This document shows positions 13,401 to 25,138 of a stretch of 64,000 nucleotides of DNA, piece after piece. The stretch covers positions 1,629,912-1,693,911 of the forward strand of contig CAJNOP010000001.1 of the NCBI GenBank assembly GCA_905250075.1, in the 5' to 3' direction. This DNA is from Rotaria sp. Silwood1 (Eukaryota > Rotifera > Eurotatoria > Philodinida > Philodinidae). The position numbers and the translations under genes are program-made. The notes beneath the pieces were generated by a model, which searched no databases, was not told where the DNA came from, and saw only the letters and a list, made by a program, of their open reading frames with translations. Every line of letters begins with the position of its first letter. The stretch's first letter is position 1.

Positions 13401-16400
13401 TTGAACCACTTGATCCGAGTAAAGTACGTGCATATGGACCAGGTCTTTCACAAGGCACAGTTAATAAACCAGCTGATTTTATTGTTGATACACGTGGTGC
13501 TGGTAATGGTCAATTAGCTGTTACAGTTGAAGGACCATCAGAATCAAAAATTGATTATCAAGATAATAATGATGGTAGTTGTCGTGTTACCTATCATCCG
13601 ACAGGTAGTTTTATTTTTTGTGTTTTTTTTTGTGACGTTTTATTTTTCATGGTATTATAAAACTACAGTCTCTGGTAATTACAACATCAATATATTATAT
13701 GAAGGAAAACATATCCCAGGTTCACCATTTCGTTCTGCTGTACGTGCTGATCTGGATACACATTCTATTCGTTGTTATGGACCTGGTCTTGATTCGAACG
13801 GTGTGTACGACTATATGGAAACAACAACAACATATATATATATATCCCTATATTTAATCATTCGCATTGCATGTCTTAACTTGCCATTAAATAATATCGC
13901 TTGCATGAACTACTGCTTTTTTTCCTTGTGTGACTAATGTTCGTTTGACGTGGTTAGGTTCAAAATAGAAACCTCTAATCTTAAGAAAGGGAAAATCTTA
14001 TTTTTTTTTTCATATAAACAAAAATACTCTCTTCTAGATTTTGTTGAGATATTAATAACTAATAATTTTTAGTCCGAAAATTCTTGTAAGATTACAATAT
14101 TTATTCGATAATAAGTTTTGCTTTTGGTGCATGATGGGATGCTTTATTATGTTTTTCTCTTTTTTTTCTCTGAAATATTATTTCTAATTTCTCATTTTTT
14201 AGGAGTATTTCTTGAAAGTCCAACTGATTTTATTGTTGATGCTAAATTAGTAACGGGTAGTGGTTCAGGCCGTGTTGAATGTTTATTAACATCACCAAGT
14301 GGTCGTGTTGTACGATGTCCTGTTAAAAATATGTCTGATGGAACTTATCTTGTTCAATATGCACCTTATGAACCAGGTTTAATGAATTAAAATAAACATA
14401 AAGCATTTCATACATATTATTATTTTTTCTTCTAGGCATGCATCAATTAGAAGTGACCTATGAAAATATTCCTGTTCCTGGTAGTCCATTTCATGTTAGT
14501 GCTGTTCCAGGTTGTGATTCAACACGTGTACGTGCATATGGACCTGGCCTTGAAAGTGCAACAACAAATGAAGCAACAACATTTACAATTGAAACAAAAA
14601 GTGCTGGACAAGGTAGTCTTGGTTTAGCAATTGAAGGACCATCCGAAGCTAAAATGATTTGTAAAGATAATCAAGATGGTACTTGTGTTATGGAGTATTT
14701 ACCTGTAAGAAAAGAAATTTAAAAAAAAGATCCTTGAATTTTAAATTTATTATTTTTCTTTCGATTAGACGAAAGCTGGTCAATATGATATAGCAATTAA
14801 ATTTGCTGAACATCATATTCCAGGTTAGAATTGTTATTTGTTTGCATAGTGAAAATTGGATGATTCTTTTCTTTTTTTTATTTTATTTTATTTTATTTCG
14901 TTATTCTTCTTCTTTTAAGGCTCACCATTCCGCGTCAATGTACGTGATCGACTTGATGCTAATCGTGTTAATGTTAAAATGAGTTCAACTATGCGTGCTA
15001 ATGTTTTACAAGAAATTATAATCGATGGACAAACAGCTGGACCAGGTAGTCCATCAATTGATATAACTGATATACATGGTAAGTTTTCGTTTTTTTCCTT
15101 TACTTTTGCGGTTTTTTTTGTTTGATAAAAGAAGAACTATAATTTACCTTCTTCAATAACAATCATTCATCTATGTGTGTATATTTATTTAAAATACATT
15201 TATTTACGGAGAATAGAGCTATTCATAGAGAAGTATGCCTTTCTCTTTTCTTCTTCATCGATTTCGAATCAAAAAAGAAAAAGGTAATACGATGAGGACG
15301 ATGAAGGAAAACAACATTGTTGTACGTATCGATGGAAAGGTAAAGATGAAGACGCAAAGAACATGTATATATGTTGGAACCAAAGAAGACGAAGAAGGAA
15401 AGAAAGAAAGCAATAACATAGTAATGAAGGACAGACGGAACCAACATTACAATCTAATCGCGTTTCATTAACCTTTTCCTCTTCATCGTTTGCTTTTTAT
15501 ATTTCATATATCTTAATATATATATATATTGAGAAGTACGTGCATGCGTGCCGAAAAATTCTCAACCTTCATCGATTTTGTTCAATCGGAACGTTGATAA
15601 ATATTCCTCTCATTCTTTCTCTTTGATAAGGTAATTCGACATACGAGAATAACTTGAGAAGCTTAAATTCTTCGTTTTTTTTCATTCATCTCCTCTTTCG
15701 ATTAAAATGAACAGTATCGTATGAAATTTTTTTTTTCATTTTTATTCCTTTTCTTTTTTCATTTTTACATATGAATTTGATTTTCGATTTGTGCAATAAG
15801 TACGTTTTTTTCTCCATCTCTTTCGGTCTTTCGCTCTCTCTTGCTCCGTGTTCTACTTGAAAAGAGCACGCACAATTCTTTCTTTTTTTCTTGTATTATA
15901 GGTCGTCGCAAACCAGCTAATATTCGACCTAGAGGCGAAGGCGTTTACGTTGCAGAATTTACTCCACAAGCAGAAGGTCAACATCGTATTGATATTAATT
16001 GGAGTGATCAACCAATACCTCAAAGGTTTTTTCTTAAATTCAAAAAGCACAAATTTAGATTTTGACGTATATTTATTTATTATTTAGTCCATTTAACATT
16101 AAAGTACTTCCACATTTCGAACCAAATAAAGTTATTGTTGACGGACCAGGTATTCGGAACGGCATATCAGCATCACTTGAAACATATTTTCGTATTGATA
16201 CACGTGACGCTGGTTTTGAACAACCTGACGTTTTAATAAAAGTAAGAAGAAAAAAACTATTAGTTTTTCATTACAAAAAAAAAAATAAAACTTTTTCTTT
16301 AGAATCCTGAAGGTCTTTTAATTTCATCGAAAATCATTGATAATAAAGATGGAACCTACAAGGTAACATATAAACCGAATGATGTTGGTCGCTATATAAT

Positions 16401-19400
16401 TAATGTTAATTATGGTGGTATTCCGGTTCATAATTCTCCATTCAACGTGAAAGTGGAGCCGACCGGCGATCCAACGAAATGCCATATTTCGGGTTTGATG
16501 ATATAGAAATTTTCTTTTTTATTCATATTAAAACATTTATTTATAATTCTAGGCACTGGCATTAATCCTAATCTTCAAGTAGGTGAAGAATATACAATAA
16601 CTGTTGATACACATGATGCCGGCCCGGGTGCAGTAACATGTCGTATACGTTCAACACTTGGCAATGACCTTGATATTGATATTGTTGATAATGAAGATGG
16701 AACATATAATTTATTCTATACACCACATAATCCAGGAAATTATGTTATTAAGATTAAATTCGGCGGACAAGATATCCCAGGTGGTGATTTTGTCGTAACG
16801 GTACGTCTATAAAAAAAAAAAAGAAAAGAAAATCTTCTCTTGCTCCCTTCTTTACTAACAAGTATGTTTTTTCAATAAATTAATATCCTACTTAGACTTC
16901 TTCATATGTGATAGACATAGTTGTAAAAAAAAAGAAAGAAGAATCATATGATGGGTCGAAATTCAATTTTATATTGCTCTTCTTGTATTTCTTCGTCTTC
17001 TTATAGGGTACAACAGATCTCAGGGTATGCTTATATTTAAAGCTCATTATCTCACATAAGTGTCAAACTCATCAATAAATAGGTCAAGATTACAGAATAA
17101 AAATATTGATGATAGATAAAAAAAAAGAAACGAATGAGCACCTCTACTATCATTTCTGGACAAGATTTCATGTTCAATATTGCTATTGTCATACTTTGTA
17201 TGCTAGTCTGCTTCTTCTTCTTCTACTTATTTGCTGTTTGTAAATTTTCTAAATAATAGTTTATATTTATCTATTGATTTACATTGTTCTTTTTTTGTTT
17301 GCAAAGGCGGGTGATGCTGATAAATATATTCGAACACAAACAGAAACTGTTATAACAAGTCAATATCGACCTGTCGATTTTCGTTTACCTGTTGGTGGTG
17401 GTAAACTTAGTGATATTACTGGTATGAATTTTGGAAAGAATTGGTTTTTTTTTTCTTCTCTCTCTTTCTCTTTTATATGTTATGTATGTATTGATAAGAA
17501 TTTTTTTAAAAGTATATGCGCTTCCGGTGCTCGTTGTTCTTCATATAAACAGTATGAAAAAAAAACGAGAGACAGAAAGAGAGAAAGAAAGATCGAAAAA
17601 AGGCTTTATTGAACGGTGATGCGATGAACATTATTCACAGGTAAACAGCCGGAGAGAAAGCAATAGTTACGCATATTTGATTGAGCTTAATATACACACA
17701 CGTATATACATACATGCATACATATATATAAAAGACTTTTAGATGGATTTTCAAGGTATTAATTATTATAATATTATTGAAAAAAAAAAATTTTTTTTTT
17801 CTTTTAGCATTAATACGAACACCAACAGGTAAATTTCATACCCCACTTATTGATGATAATCAAGATGGAACTGTTTCAATAAAATATCAACCATCAGAAA
17901 TCGGTTTACACGAATTAGATGTATTCTATCAAGGTCAACCCATAGCTGGTTCACCATTTAAATTTCATGTTGATCAAGTTCAAACAGGTTATGTTACAGC
18001 GTATGGACCTGGTCTTAGCCATGGTGTCTGTAATGAATCATGTAGCTTTCGTATTGTAACTAAAGATGCTGGTTCAGGCGGCCTGTCAGTTGCTGTTGAA
18101 GGAAGTTCAAAAGCTGAAATTCAATGTAAAGATAATAAAGATGGTACATGTGATGTTACTTATTGGCCGGTAATTTAAGATTCTAAACACTTTTCAAAAT
18201 ATTGAACTTCTTACCATTTTTTCTTTAAGACTGCCCCTGGTGAATATACAATAACTGTTAAATTTGCTGATAAACATATTGTTGGTTCACCATTTACTGC
18301 TAAAATAACTGGTTTACCATTATCAGTTGAAAATCGTAAACGCTCACAAGTTATGGTCGGAAACCAAAGTGAAATAAGTTTACGTGTAACTGAAATGGAT
18401 ATACATGATTTAAATGCCACAATACGTTCACCAAGTGGTGTAGAAGATGTATGTTTATTAAAAAAATTAGCTAATGGAAGTCTCGGTATATCATTTATAC
18501 CAAAAGAAATTGGTGATCATTTAGTAAATGTTTATCGTGATGGTAAACATATTAAAAATAGCCCATTTCGTATACATGTTGGTTCATCAGAAATTGGTGA
18601 TGCTAGTAAAGTGAAAGTATTTGGACGAGGTTTAAAAGAAGGTAAATAAAAAGAAACATATTAAGAATATTTTTTGAATAAAATTAATTCATTTAGGTTA
18701 TGCTAATCAAGTTAATGATTTTACTGTTGTTACACGTGATGCTGGTTAGTTAAAATTAAATTAAAGAAAAAGAAAAAATTTCGCTTTATTCTATTAGGTT
18801 ATGGTGGTTTATCATTGTCGATTGAAGGACCATCAAAAGCTGATATTGAGTGTCATGATAATGAAGATGGTTCATGTCTTGTTACATATAGACCAACTGA
18901 ACCTGGTATTTATATTGTTAATGTTAAATTTGCTGATAAACATGTACCTGGTTAGTAAACAAAAAAAGAAAACCAAAAAAAAGATTTTCTCTATTAAATT
19001 ATGTTTATTATTTATTTAGGTAGTCCATTTACAGTTAGTGTTGGTGGTCATGGATCAAGTCGACTTCGTGAAAGTATTATACGTGAACGTCGTGCTGCTG
19101 ATATAACACATATTGGTAGCCAATGTGAATTATCCCTTAAAATTCCTGGTATGTAAAAAGAATTTAATTGAATAACAACAAAGAAAAAACAAATGACTTC
19201 GTGAACATTTAGGTACTTCATCGTTTGATATGAGTGCTTATGTTACAAGTCCAACAGGACGTTTAGAAAACTGTGAAATTGTGTAAGTAATTCACAATTG
19301 ATTTTTTGCGAAAAAACATAAAGTTGAAGATATAAATTCTGTTTTTGTTTTGTTATTTTAGTGAACTTGATGATTGCAATTATTCAATTAAATTTATTCC

Positions 19401-21821
19401 CAAAGAAATGGGTGTTCATACTGTTAGTGTTAAACATAAAGATATACATATACCTGGTAGTCCATTTGGTAATATTAAACATATTATTTATTGATAAATA
19501 TATATAGAATAAATAATATATTTTATTTAGAATTTACTGTTGGTCCAATACTAGGTGGCGGTGCTCATAAAGTTCGTGCTAGTGGTAATGGTCTTATACG
19601 TGGTGAAGTTCATGTAACAAGTAAGAACTGAAAAAAACATCTTGTGAAACACACTCTAAAATTTGCAATTCGCAGATTGTAAAAGACACTAGCTAGAAGC
19701 CATTACAAACCATGACACATGCTTGTTAGAGATCGTCATACACGTTATTGATATACGATCGCAGATTGTATATCAATAACGGCTCATTACAATAATTGAG
19801 CTACTGCTTATTTTTTATTACTGAAGGATTAGGTATAATGCGAGTAAAAAAGATGTATCCAAAGAATCTCTTTCTGATTAGCAATGGCAGCTACATCGTG
19901 TTTTACATTTTAATCCTACAGGAATGGTGCTAACAGCTTTTTTCTTTTATACATTTTAGACGAATTTAATATTTATACACGTGAAGCAGGTGCTGGTGGT
20001 TTAGCTATTGCTGTTGAAGGTCCAGCTAAAGCTGAAATAGACTTTTTTGATCGTAAAGATGGTTCATGCGGTGTAGCTTATGTATGTCCAGAACCAGGTG
20101 ATTATCAAATTTCAATTAAATTTAATGATGAACATATTCCCGAATCACCATTTAATGTTTCAATTGTACCACCATTTGGTGATGCTAAGAAACTTACAAT
20201 ACATAGTCTTAAAACCAAAGGTCTTGATGTAAATCGACAATATACATTTACTGTTAATGTTAATGGTGCACGTGGTCATGTTGATGCTCGTATAATAGCA
20301 CCAAGTGGAGTGGAAGAATCATGCACTGTACAAGATATGGGTGATGATCATTATGCTATTCGATTTGTACCTAAAGAAAATGGTATTCATTGGATACATG
20401 TTCGTTTCAATGGACGTGATATACCTGATTCACCATTTCGTATTGTTGTTGGTCAAGCTAATGCTGATCCAGGTCGAGTATTTGCTTCTGGTTCTGGTTT
20501 ATATCAAGGAGAAACTGGTAAAGATTAAGAAAATCTTTTTTTTCTCTTTATGTTTTAATTTGAATATTTGAAAAAAAAAATTTCTTTGAAGGTCAATCAT
20601 GTGAATTTTTAATTGATACAACAAATGCTGGTGCTGGTGCATTAGCTGTTACAGTTGATGGACCATCAAAAGTTCAACTTGATTGTAGAGAAGTAACTGA
20701 AGGTAAATTCATTTAGATATTGCCACTTCGTTTATTTTAGAATTATTTAAATATTATAATTTTTCTAGGATATCGTGTTACATTTACACCAACAGCACCT
20801 GGAGATTATCTTATTTCAATTAAATTTGCTGGTATTAATATTGCTGGTAGTCCATTTAAATGTACAGTTGGAGGTAGTATTATTGATTATGTTGATTTGA
20901 TGAAATACGATCTACAAAGAGTATTAAAGTATAGCAATAGAACTTTTGACTCCACCTTCTACACAGACGTGACAAATATCTGAGCAACGAGTTATCACAC
21001 ACTGCATATGAATAACGCCTCAGTATAATCTATGACCTATTGTCTTATTGTATTTCTAGAGGATTAAATAAAAGGATGATCAAGAAATGTGTCCCGAAAT
21101 CGATAGCATAAAACAATCTCCTTGGAATTAGTAACAGTAGCCACATCATGTTTAACATTATAGTCCTGTAGAGATTGTGTTAACAGTGGTTTTTTATTTT
21201 TCTCATTAAAAATTTAGGGATTGGATTTCCAACAAGTCGTGGTGGCGGTGGCGTAACAACGACATCATCATCATCATATGTACAACGTTCAGATGGAAAA
21301 CTAACAAGTCACACAAGATATGATACTATCGAAAGATCCACGTCATATTCATCAAGTTCAAGAAATAATAATTATGCTATTGTTGATGCAAGTCGAGTAC
21401 GAGCACATGGTGATGGTTTAGTACGAGCTTATAGAAATGAAAAAGCAACATTTACTGTTGATACACGTGATAGTGGTAAATTAAATGTTTGATTAAATAA
21501 ATTTTTATTATTATGTATTTATGCCTTATTTTTCTTTTCTACAAAGGAAATGCTATGTTAATGGTTGGTGTATTTGGTCCAAAATATCCATGTGAAGAAG
21601 TATTTATAAAACATCTTGGAAATAATCAATACAATGTTCAATATGTAAGAATATTTTTCATAGAATTCTTTTCTTTTGTTTGCTTGTTTAAATAAATTTA
21701 TTTTTTACATTTTTCCTTTTGCTTTTTTTAGACTGTTCGAGAGAAGGGTGAATATATGTTGATTGTTAAATGGGGTGATCAACATATTCCAGGCTCTCCA
21801 TGGCATATTGAAGTTGTTTAA
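7410..21821 (+). CDS. FLN: Filamin (two CH domains plus about 22 Ig-like repeats)
   Basis: Filamin cross-links actin at the cell cortex and senses tension through its C-terminal repeats. I read 41 phase-consistent exons totalling 7,497 bases (2,498 residues; human filamins about 2,600). The first are 7410-7548, 7656-7952, 8875-9135, 9213-9458, 9812-9930, 9993-10070, 10122-10284, 10344-10544, 10626-10760, 10923-11060, 11129-11386, 11593-11783, 11848-12105, 12179-12299, 12776-13000, 13167-13604. The next are 13669-13800, 14203-14376, 14436-14704, 14769-14823, 14920-15078, 15902-16025, 16088-16241, 16303-16492, 16553-16800, 17007-17024, 17307-17421, 17808-18169. The last are 18230-18641, 18697-18744, 18798-18950, 19020-19148, 19213-19282, 19362-19468, 19531-19620, 19960-20517, 20592-20702, 20769-20873, 21218-21475, 21547-21644, 21732-21821. 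Exons 2-4 encode the CH1-CH2 actin-binding domain ([30 protein letters not shown]). Repeats carry the V-x-A-x-G-P-G-L and I-P-x-S-P-F signatures. A Ser-rich hinge (exon 39) precedes the last, dimerising repeat, ending [17 protein letters not shown]. Confidence 0.95.
8521..8641. repeat. Short element with imperfect terminal inverted repeats in filamin intron 2
   Basis: The left arm (about 8521-8542, ATTAGATTGACGTATC core) is repeated inverted at about 8617-8640 (GATACGTCAACTAAATCT). The arms share the GACGTATC core plus flanking bases and enclose about 75 bases. Size and layout resemble a miniature inverted-repeat transposon, but no target-site duplication was established. Confidence 0.4.
12418..12638 (+). 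CDS. FLN: Filamin alternative terminal exon (short isoform)
   Basis: Inside the intron between filamin exons 14 and 15 lies a second exon with an acceptor (GCATGTTAG) in the same phase as exon 15. It reads 73 codons to TAG at 12636-12638. Its second half ([20 protein letters not shown], then a V-T-Y-R-P turn and VNVAVVW) has the strand pattern of the C-terminal half of a filamin Ig repeat, paralleling exon 15 ([15 protein letters not shown]). Joined to exons 1-14 it predicts a 941-residue protein with CH1-CH2, five repeats and a hybrid sixth, lacking all later repeats and the dimerisation domain. An AATAAA follows 55 bases after the stop. The stop and poly(A) signal suggest a terminal rather than cassette exon. 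No transcript evidence is available here. Confidence 0.6.
12693..12698 (+). promoter_or_regulatory. Intronic polyadenylation signal AATAAA for filamin short form
   Basis: AATAAA lies 55 bases after the stop of the alternative filamin exon and about 80 bases before the acceptor of canonical exon 15. The position fits intronic polyadenylation, although AATAAA is not rare by chance in AT-rich DNA. Confidence 0.4.
17007..17024 (+). CDS. FLN: Filamin 18-base microexon (exon 26)
   Basis: A candidate exon coding G-T-T-D-L-R lies between TTATAG and GTATGC, in phase 0 on both sides. It sits in the inter-repeat linker just before the AGDADKYIR segment. Because it is 18 bases and phase-neutral, filamin reads through with or without it, so it could be constitutive, optional or spurious. 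Confidence 0.45.
19641..19937 (-). repeat. Dispersed intronic repeat, copy A (filamin intron 35)
   Basis: About 300 bases filling most of the intron. On the minus strand it starts CTGTTAGCACC and ends near AGAGTGTGTTTCACAAG. It shares GTAGGATTAAA, a TAGCTNNNATTGCTAAT block and a GATCGTATATCAA block with the copy at 29971-30342, and its ends match the copies at 20899-21186 and 50208-50361. It contains an internal near-palindrome (CGTTATTGATATAC paired with TATATCAATAACG at about 19743-19780). No coding potential. Confidence 0.65.
20899..21186 (-). repeat. Dispersed intronic repeat, copy B (filamin intron 38)
   Basis: Same family and orientation as the copy at 19641-19937, in the next-but-two filamin intron. 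The minus strand starts CTGTTAACACAATCTCTACA, contains GGCTACTGTTACTAATT and GTTTTATGCTATCGATTT, and ends TTTGTAGATCGTATTTCATC. The GTTTTATGCTATC block is shared almost exactly with the SAAL1 intron copy. Confidence 0.65.
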
Positions 21822-23023
21822 ATCAAAAGAGGAACTCTATCCCTTGAGAAAGAGAGCATCGAACAATCTTCTCTTATTTATATGCATATATGCTAGAGAA
21901 TTTCTTTTTTTCTTTTATTTTCCTTCTTCTTCTTCTCTTTTTTTTTCTTCTTTGTTTTGAATTACCATTCAACTAAGTAGTTTTGTTATATTCTCTCTGT
22001 ATGTATGCGCATGCTCAAACTACTTGTGTTTCTATCATTATTATTATTACTATTATCATTATCATTATTATTAGTCAAGGTGCTACGATGTGTGAAATGA
22101 GTTAGAAAAGAAAAATACAAAAATCAGCAGCGATCTCGTTTCTACATCTATTTGTTTGGTTTACCTCATATCCGTTTCTTCTTTTTCTTCATAGCTGCTT
22201 GTACGTTTCATTTTTTTTTTGTTTTAACTTTAAAGAAGAGAAAACTGACTTCATCTTAATATATACATACATATACATATATTCATATAGGTAAATATGA
22301 TGCTGGAGCCTTGTTTATTATGAACTTTTCTTTGTTTTTTTTTTTGTTTTTTGTCTTCATAGTTTTGGATAAATAAAAAGCTGCTTCCTCATGTTTTCGA
22401 TTTGCTTTGTTTTTTTGTCTCATGTTCGTTTTCTTTTTTTTCTTATGTATTTTTTTTTCCTATTAAAAAAAGATTTTTATGAACATGCTGAGAAAAGATT
22501 TGCAAGTTTCTTGTTTGTTTTATTAATGAACAAAGTAATAACGGTACTGCTTTGTGTATTCAATCAATATTCTGATTGATTAGGATGTGCTATTTCCTTC
22601 TTAAAAATGTCTTTATAATCATTGAACATAATTATGTCTGAGTTTGCAGACACTTTTTTTTTGTTGACAACCTCGACATTGAATCAATATAGAAGCAAAA
22701 TTCAGTGTTAAAGAAAGAAAAAAAAATGAAGAGAATGAATGATGAGATTTTTATATCGTGAAAAATCTAAAAACGCAATAGAGTATATGAGTAAATTCAT
22801 GTGTAGCTATCTCATCCGTTATTTCCGGCGAGAACTATTGAAGAAAATTGGATTCCATCCTTTCTCTTTCGTGCTTTTTTTCTTCCTTATCTCGCCTTGT
22901 TTTTCCGCCAAAATAAAAGACCTAGATGTCTAGATTATTTTTCTTTTGCTCATTTTCTTCTTCAACTAACAGAATATAAAATCATTCATTGAGTAAATTT
23001 TGCTGCTCATTACTGTAACAAAT
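21822..23023. other. Filamin 3' flank and upstream region of the GNAT gene
   Basis: T-rich sequence with no convincing coding exon. An AATAAA at 22372-22377 is a plausible poly(A) signal for filamin, giving a roughly 550-base 3'UTR. A polypyrimidine tract and AG (TTCTTCTTCAACTAACAG, AG at 22971-22972) lies 51 bases before the next start codon and could be a splice acceptor for a 5'UTR intron or a spliced leader. Confidence 0.5.
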
Positions 23024-23800
23024 ATGCATTCATCATTATTTCGAAAACATCTTCATGAAAGATATTTTTCATTACCATCAAATTTAGAACAAACAACTTC
23101 ATCATGTCCATCAACACCTCCTATGTCAGCAACATGGCTCGAGCCTCCACAAATCGATTTATGTCTGTTAAATAATGAACATCGTAAACAAGTTTTTGAT
23201 CTTGTTGTTGATACATTTTTTCGTGATGAACCATTAAATAAATGTTTAGCATTTGAAATACCTCATGAACCAATTGAATTTACTGAACTTATCCTTTCAC
23301 TTGCATTACAAGATCAATGTTCATTTGTTGCTATTGATGTTCAAACACAAAAAGTTATTGGTGTTATATTAAATATAATAAAACATAATTTATCATCAAC
23401 AATAACCGATAATCAAGATAAATTTGATATAAATAATTTTCAATCCGAAAAATTACGTTATATATTAAATGTTCTTAAACATGTTCATCGTAATATTAAT
23501 TTATTTAAGGAATTAAATACAGATCGTCTTTTACATACAGTTATTGTTGCTATCGATGCACATTATCGTGGTTTACGATTAACGGAAAAATTAATTAATA
23601 CAAGTATAACACATGCTAAAAATGATTTAAATTTAAAAGGTGCATTTTCAGAAGCAACAAGTCTTTATTCATCAAAAGCATTTATTAAACAAGGTTATCA
23701 AATATATGATGAAATTATTTATACAAAATATGATGATATACGTTTAGCTAGTCTAGCTGGAGAACATGATCGATGTCAATTACTTGCCAAAACATTGTAA
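23024..23800 (+). CDS. GNAT-family N-acetyltransferase (arylalkylamine NAT-like)
   Basis: A single-exon gene of 258 residues. The ATG at 23024 is chosen because upstream in-frame codons hold no other ATG. The fold is that of GNAT acetyltransferases, which move acetyl from acetyl-CoA to an amine. D-L-V-V-D-T-F-F-R-D-E-P-L near residue 55 matches the N-terminal segment of insect dopamine/arylalkylamine N-acetyltransferases. V-I-V-A-I-D-A-H-Y-R-G-L-R-L-T-E-K-L near residue 185 is the acetyl-CoA motif A (usual form V-x-P-x-Y-R-G-x-G-x-A). A-F-I-K-Q-G-Y-Q near residue 230 matches the family's C-terminal G-F/Y motif. The Gly-rich turn is partly degenerate (RGLRL for RGxGI). No signal peptide or membrane segment. 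The substrate cannot be told from sequence. Confidence 0.8.
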   Translation: MHSSLFRKHLHERYFSLPSNLEQTTSSCPSTPPMSATWLEPPQIDLCLLNNEHRKQVFDLVVDTFFRDEPLNKCLAFEIPHEPIEFTELILSLALQDQCSFVAIDVQTQKVIGVILNIIKHNLSSTITDNQDKFDINNFQSEKLRYILNVLKHVHRNINLFKELNTDRLLHTVIVAIDAHYRGLRLTEKLINTSITHAKNDLNLKGAFSEATSLYSSKAFIKQGYQIYDEIIYTKYDDIRLASLAGEHDRCQLLAKTL

Positions 23801-24097
23801 AACAAAAAAAAACAATAATTTTCATTTTCTCTTTGCCTTATTGTATATAAATATATTGATGTTGTATATTTTAATAAAAGAAGAGAAGAAAAAAATAACT
23901 TCCATTTTCTTTTTTTTTTATGTGTTCTATATAATTGTTATATGTACTTACCGTGTGTTCGTATCGATGCATGCCTGTCAAGAAAAAGATAATGGTCTCG
24001 GTTCAACGATTTGCTTGATTACAATGTGATAACTAAATATATGTATGTAGATATGCAATGCAAAAATTGAAATTGTGTTTATAGAATAGTTATTAAT

Positions 24098-25138
24098 ATG
24101 GCATCTACTGTTATGATTGATTCAACAATGAATGATATGAAGCATAATAATAATGAAATGATTGATCACTCATTATTATCATCATCAATTAGATCTGATA
24201 TGAAATTAACAACAATAAGTGAATCACCAACAGTAAAGAATCGTTTACATAATGTATCATTATCATCAAATAACAATGAAATTGTAACTGTTTTAACAGT
24301 ACCTATGAAAGCATCACGTCAATTTAGTATACAAGGTGGTGGTGTATTAAATGCTGGTACAGCTAATTTTCTTCGTTTTCATCGTGCACGTCGTGTAGCT
24401 TTTTGGTGTTGTGTTATATCATTTTTACTCGATATTGGTCTTGGCTTAACAGCATTTACTAATTGTATAAGATCGAAAACTTTCGTTGGTTTTTCATATT
24501 CTGTTGATACATTAATGGATTCATTATGCACAGGTTTTGTAGCATGGCATTTACAGACAAAATCAATCAGAGATATGCATCGTCGTGATAGACTTGCTTG
24601 TTGTGTTATTGGTGCATTATTTATTGGTTCATTTCTTGCTATTGAATCTCGTGCTATACAAAGTATGATATTAGCAAGAACTGTTCGACCTGATGTAGTT
24701 GTTTTTATATATTCATTAATACATATTATTGTCTTTACTATTTTATCAATAATAAAAATTTTTATTAGTAAACAAATAAAATCTGCAGCATTAATGGCTG
24801 ATGCATTAAATTCTATAATTGGTCTTATTATGTCATTTCCACTTTTATTTTGGGATCGTGTTACATTTTTAAATAAATTTGCCCATCTTGATGATCTTGT
24901 ACAAGTTTTAATGGCATTATTTTTATTTATTGCTGGATGGAAATTAATCTTAGATTCAATAACAACAATGAATGCTGAATATGCAAGAAATTTACGTGAA
25001 GAAAAATTACGACGAATGTTAAAAGAACATAATGAAGAAATTGATTTAGATTTTGAAGATGTTGATACAACTAATCCTCATTTATCTATAGCACCGATTC
25101 CTGGTTCTCGACGTTTTTCTGTTATATCAATTCATTAA
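24098..25138 (+). CDS. TMEM163: TMEM163-like zinc transporter (CDF-related), intronless
   Basis: A single-exon frame of 346 residues. TMEM163 proteins are zinc carriers related to the cation diffusion facilitators, in synaptic vesicles, lysosomes and plasma membrane. About 95 polar N-terminal residues precede six predicted membrane segments, at roughly 100-122, 130-150, 168-186, 200-225, 232-255 and 265-287. S-V-D-T-L-M-D-S-L in the second segment carries the D-x3-D pair that binds zinc in TMEM163. A-A-L-M-A-D-A-L-N-S-I-I-G in the fifth matches the CDF-type A-L-x-x-D-x-x-N-S-x-x-G motif. The tail is charged (REEKLRRMLKEHNEE). Vertebrate TMEM163 has several introns, so the lack of introns here stands out among intron-rich neighbours. 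An acceptor-like TTTATAG ends 13 bases before the ATG. Confidence 0.85.
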   Translation: MASTVMIDSTMNDMKHNNNEMIDHSLLSSSIRSDMKLTTISESPTVKNRLHNVSLSSNNNEIVTVLTVPMKASRQFSIQGGGVLNAGTANFLRFHRARRVAFWCCVISFLLDIGLGLTAFTNCIRSKTFVGFSYSVDTLMDSLCTGFVAWHLQTKSIRDMHRRDRLACCVIGALFIGSFLAIESRAIQSMILARTVRPDVVVFIYSLIHIIVFTILSIIKIFISKQIKSAALMADALNSIIGLIMSFPLLFWDRVTFLNKFAHLDDLVQVLMALFLFIAGWKLILDSITTMNAEYARNLREEKLRRMLKEHNEEIDLDFEDVDTTNPHLSIAPIPGSRRFSVISIH

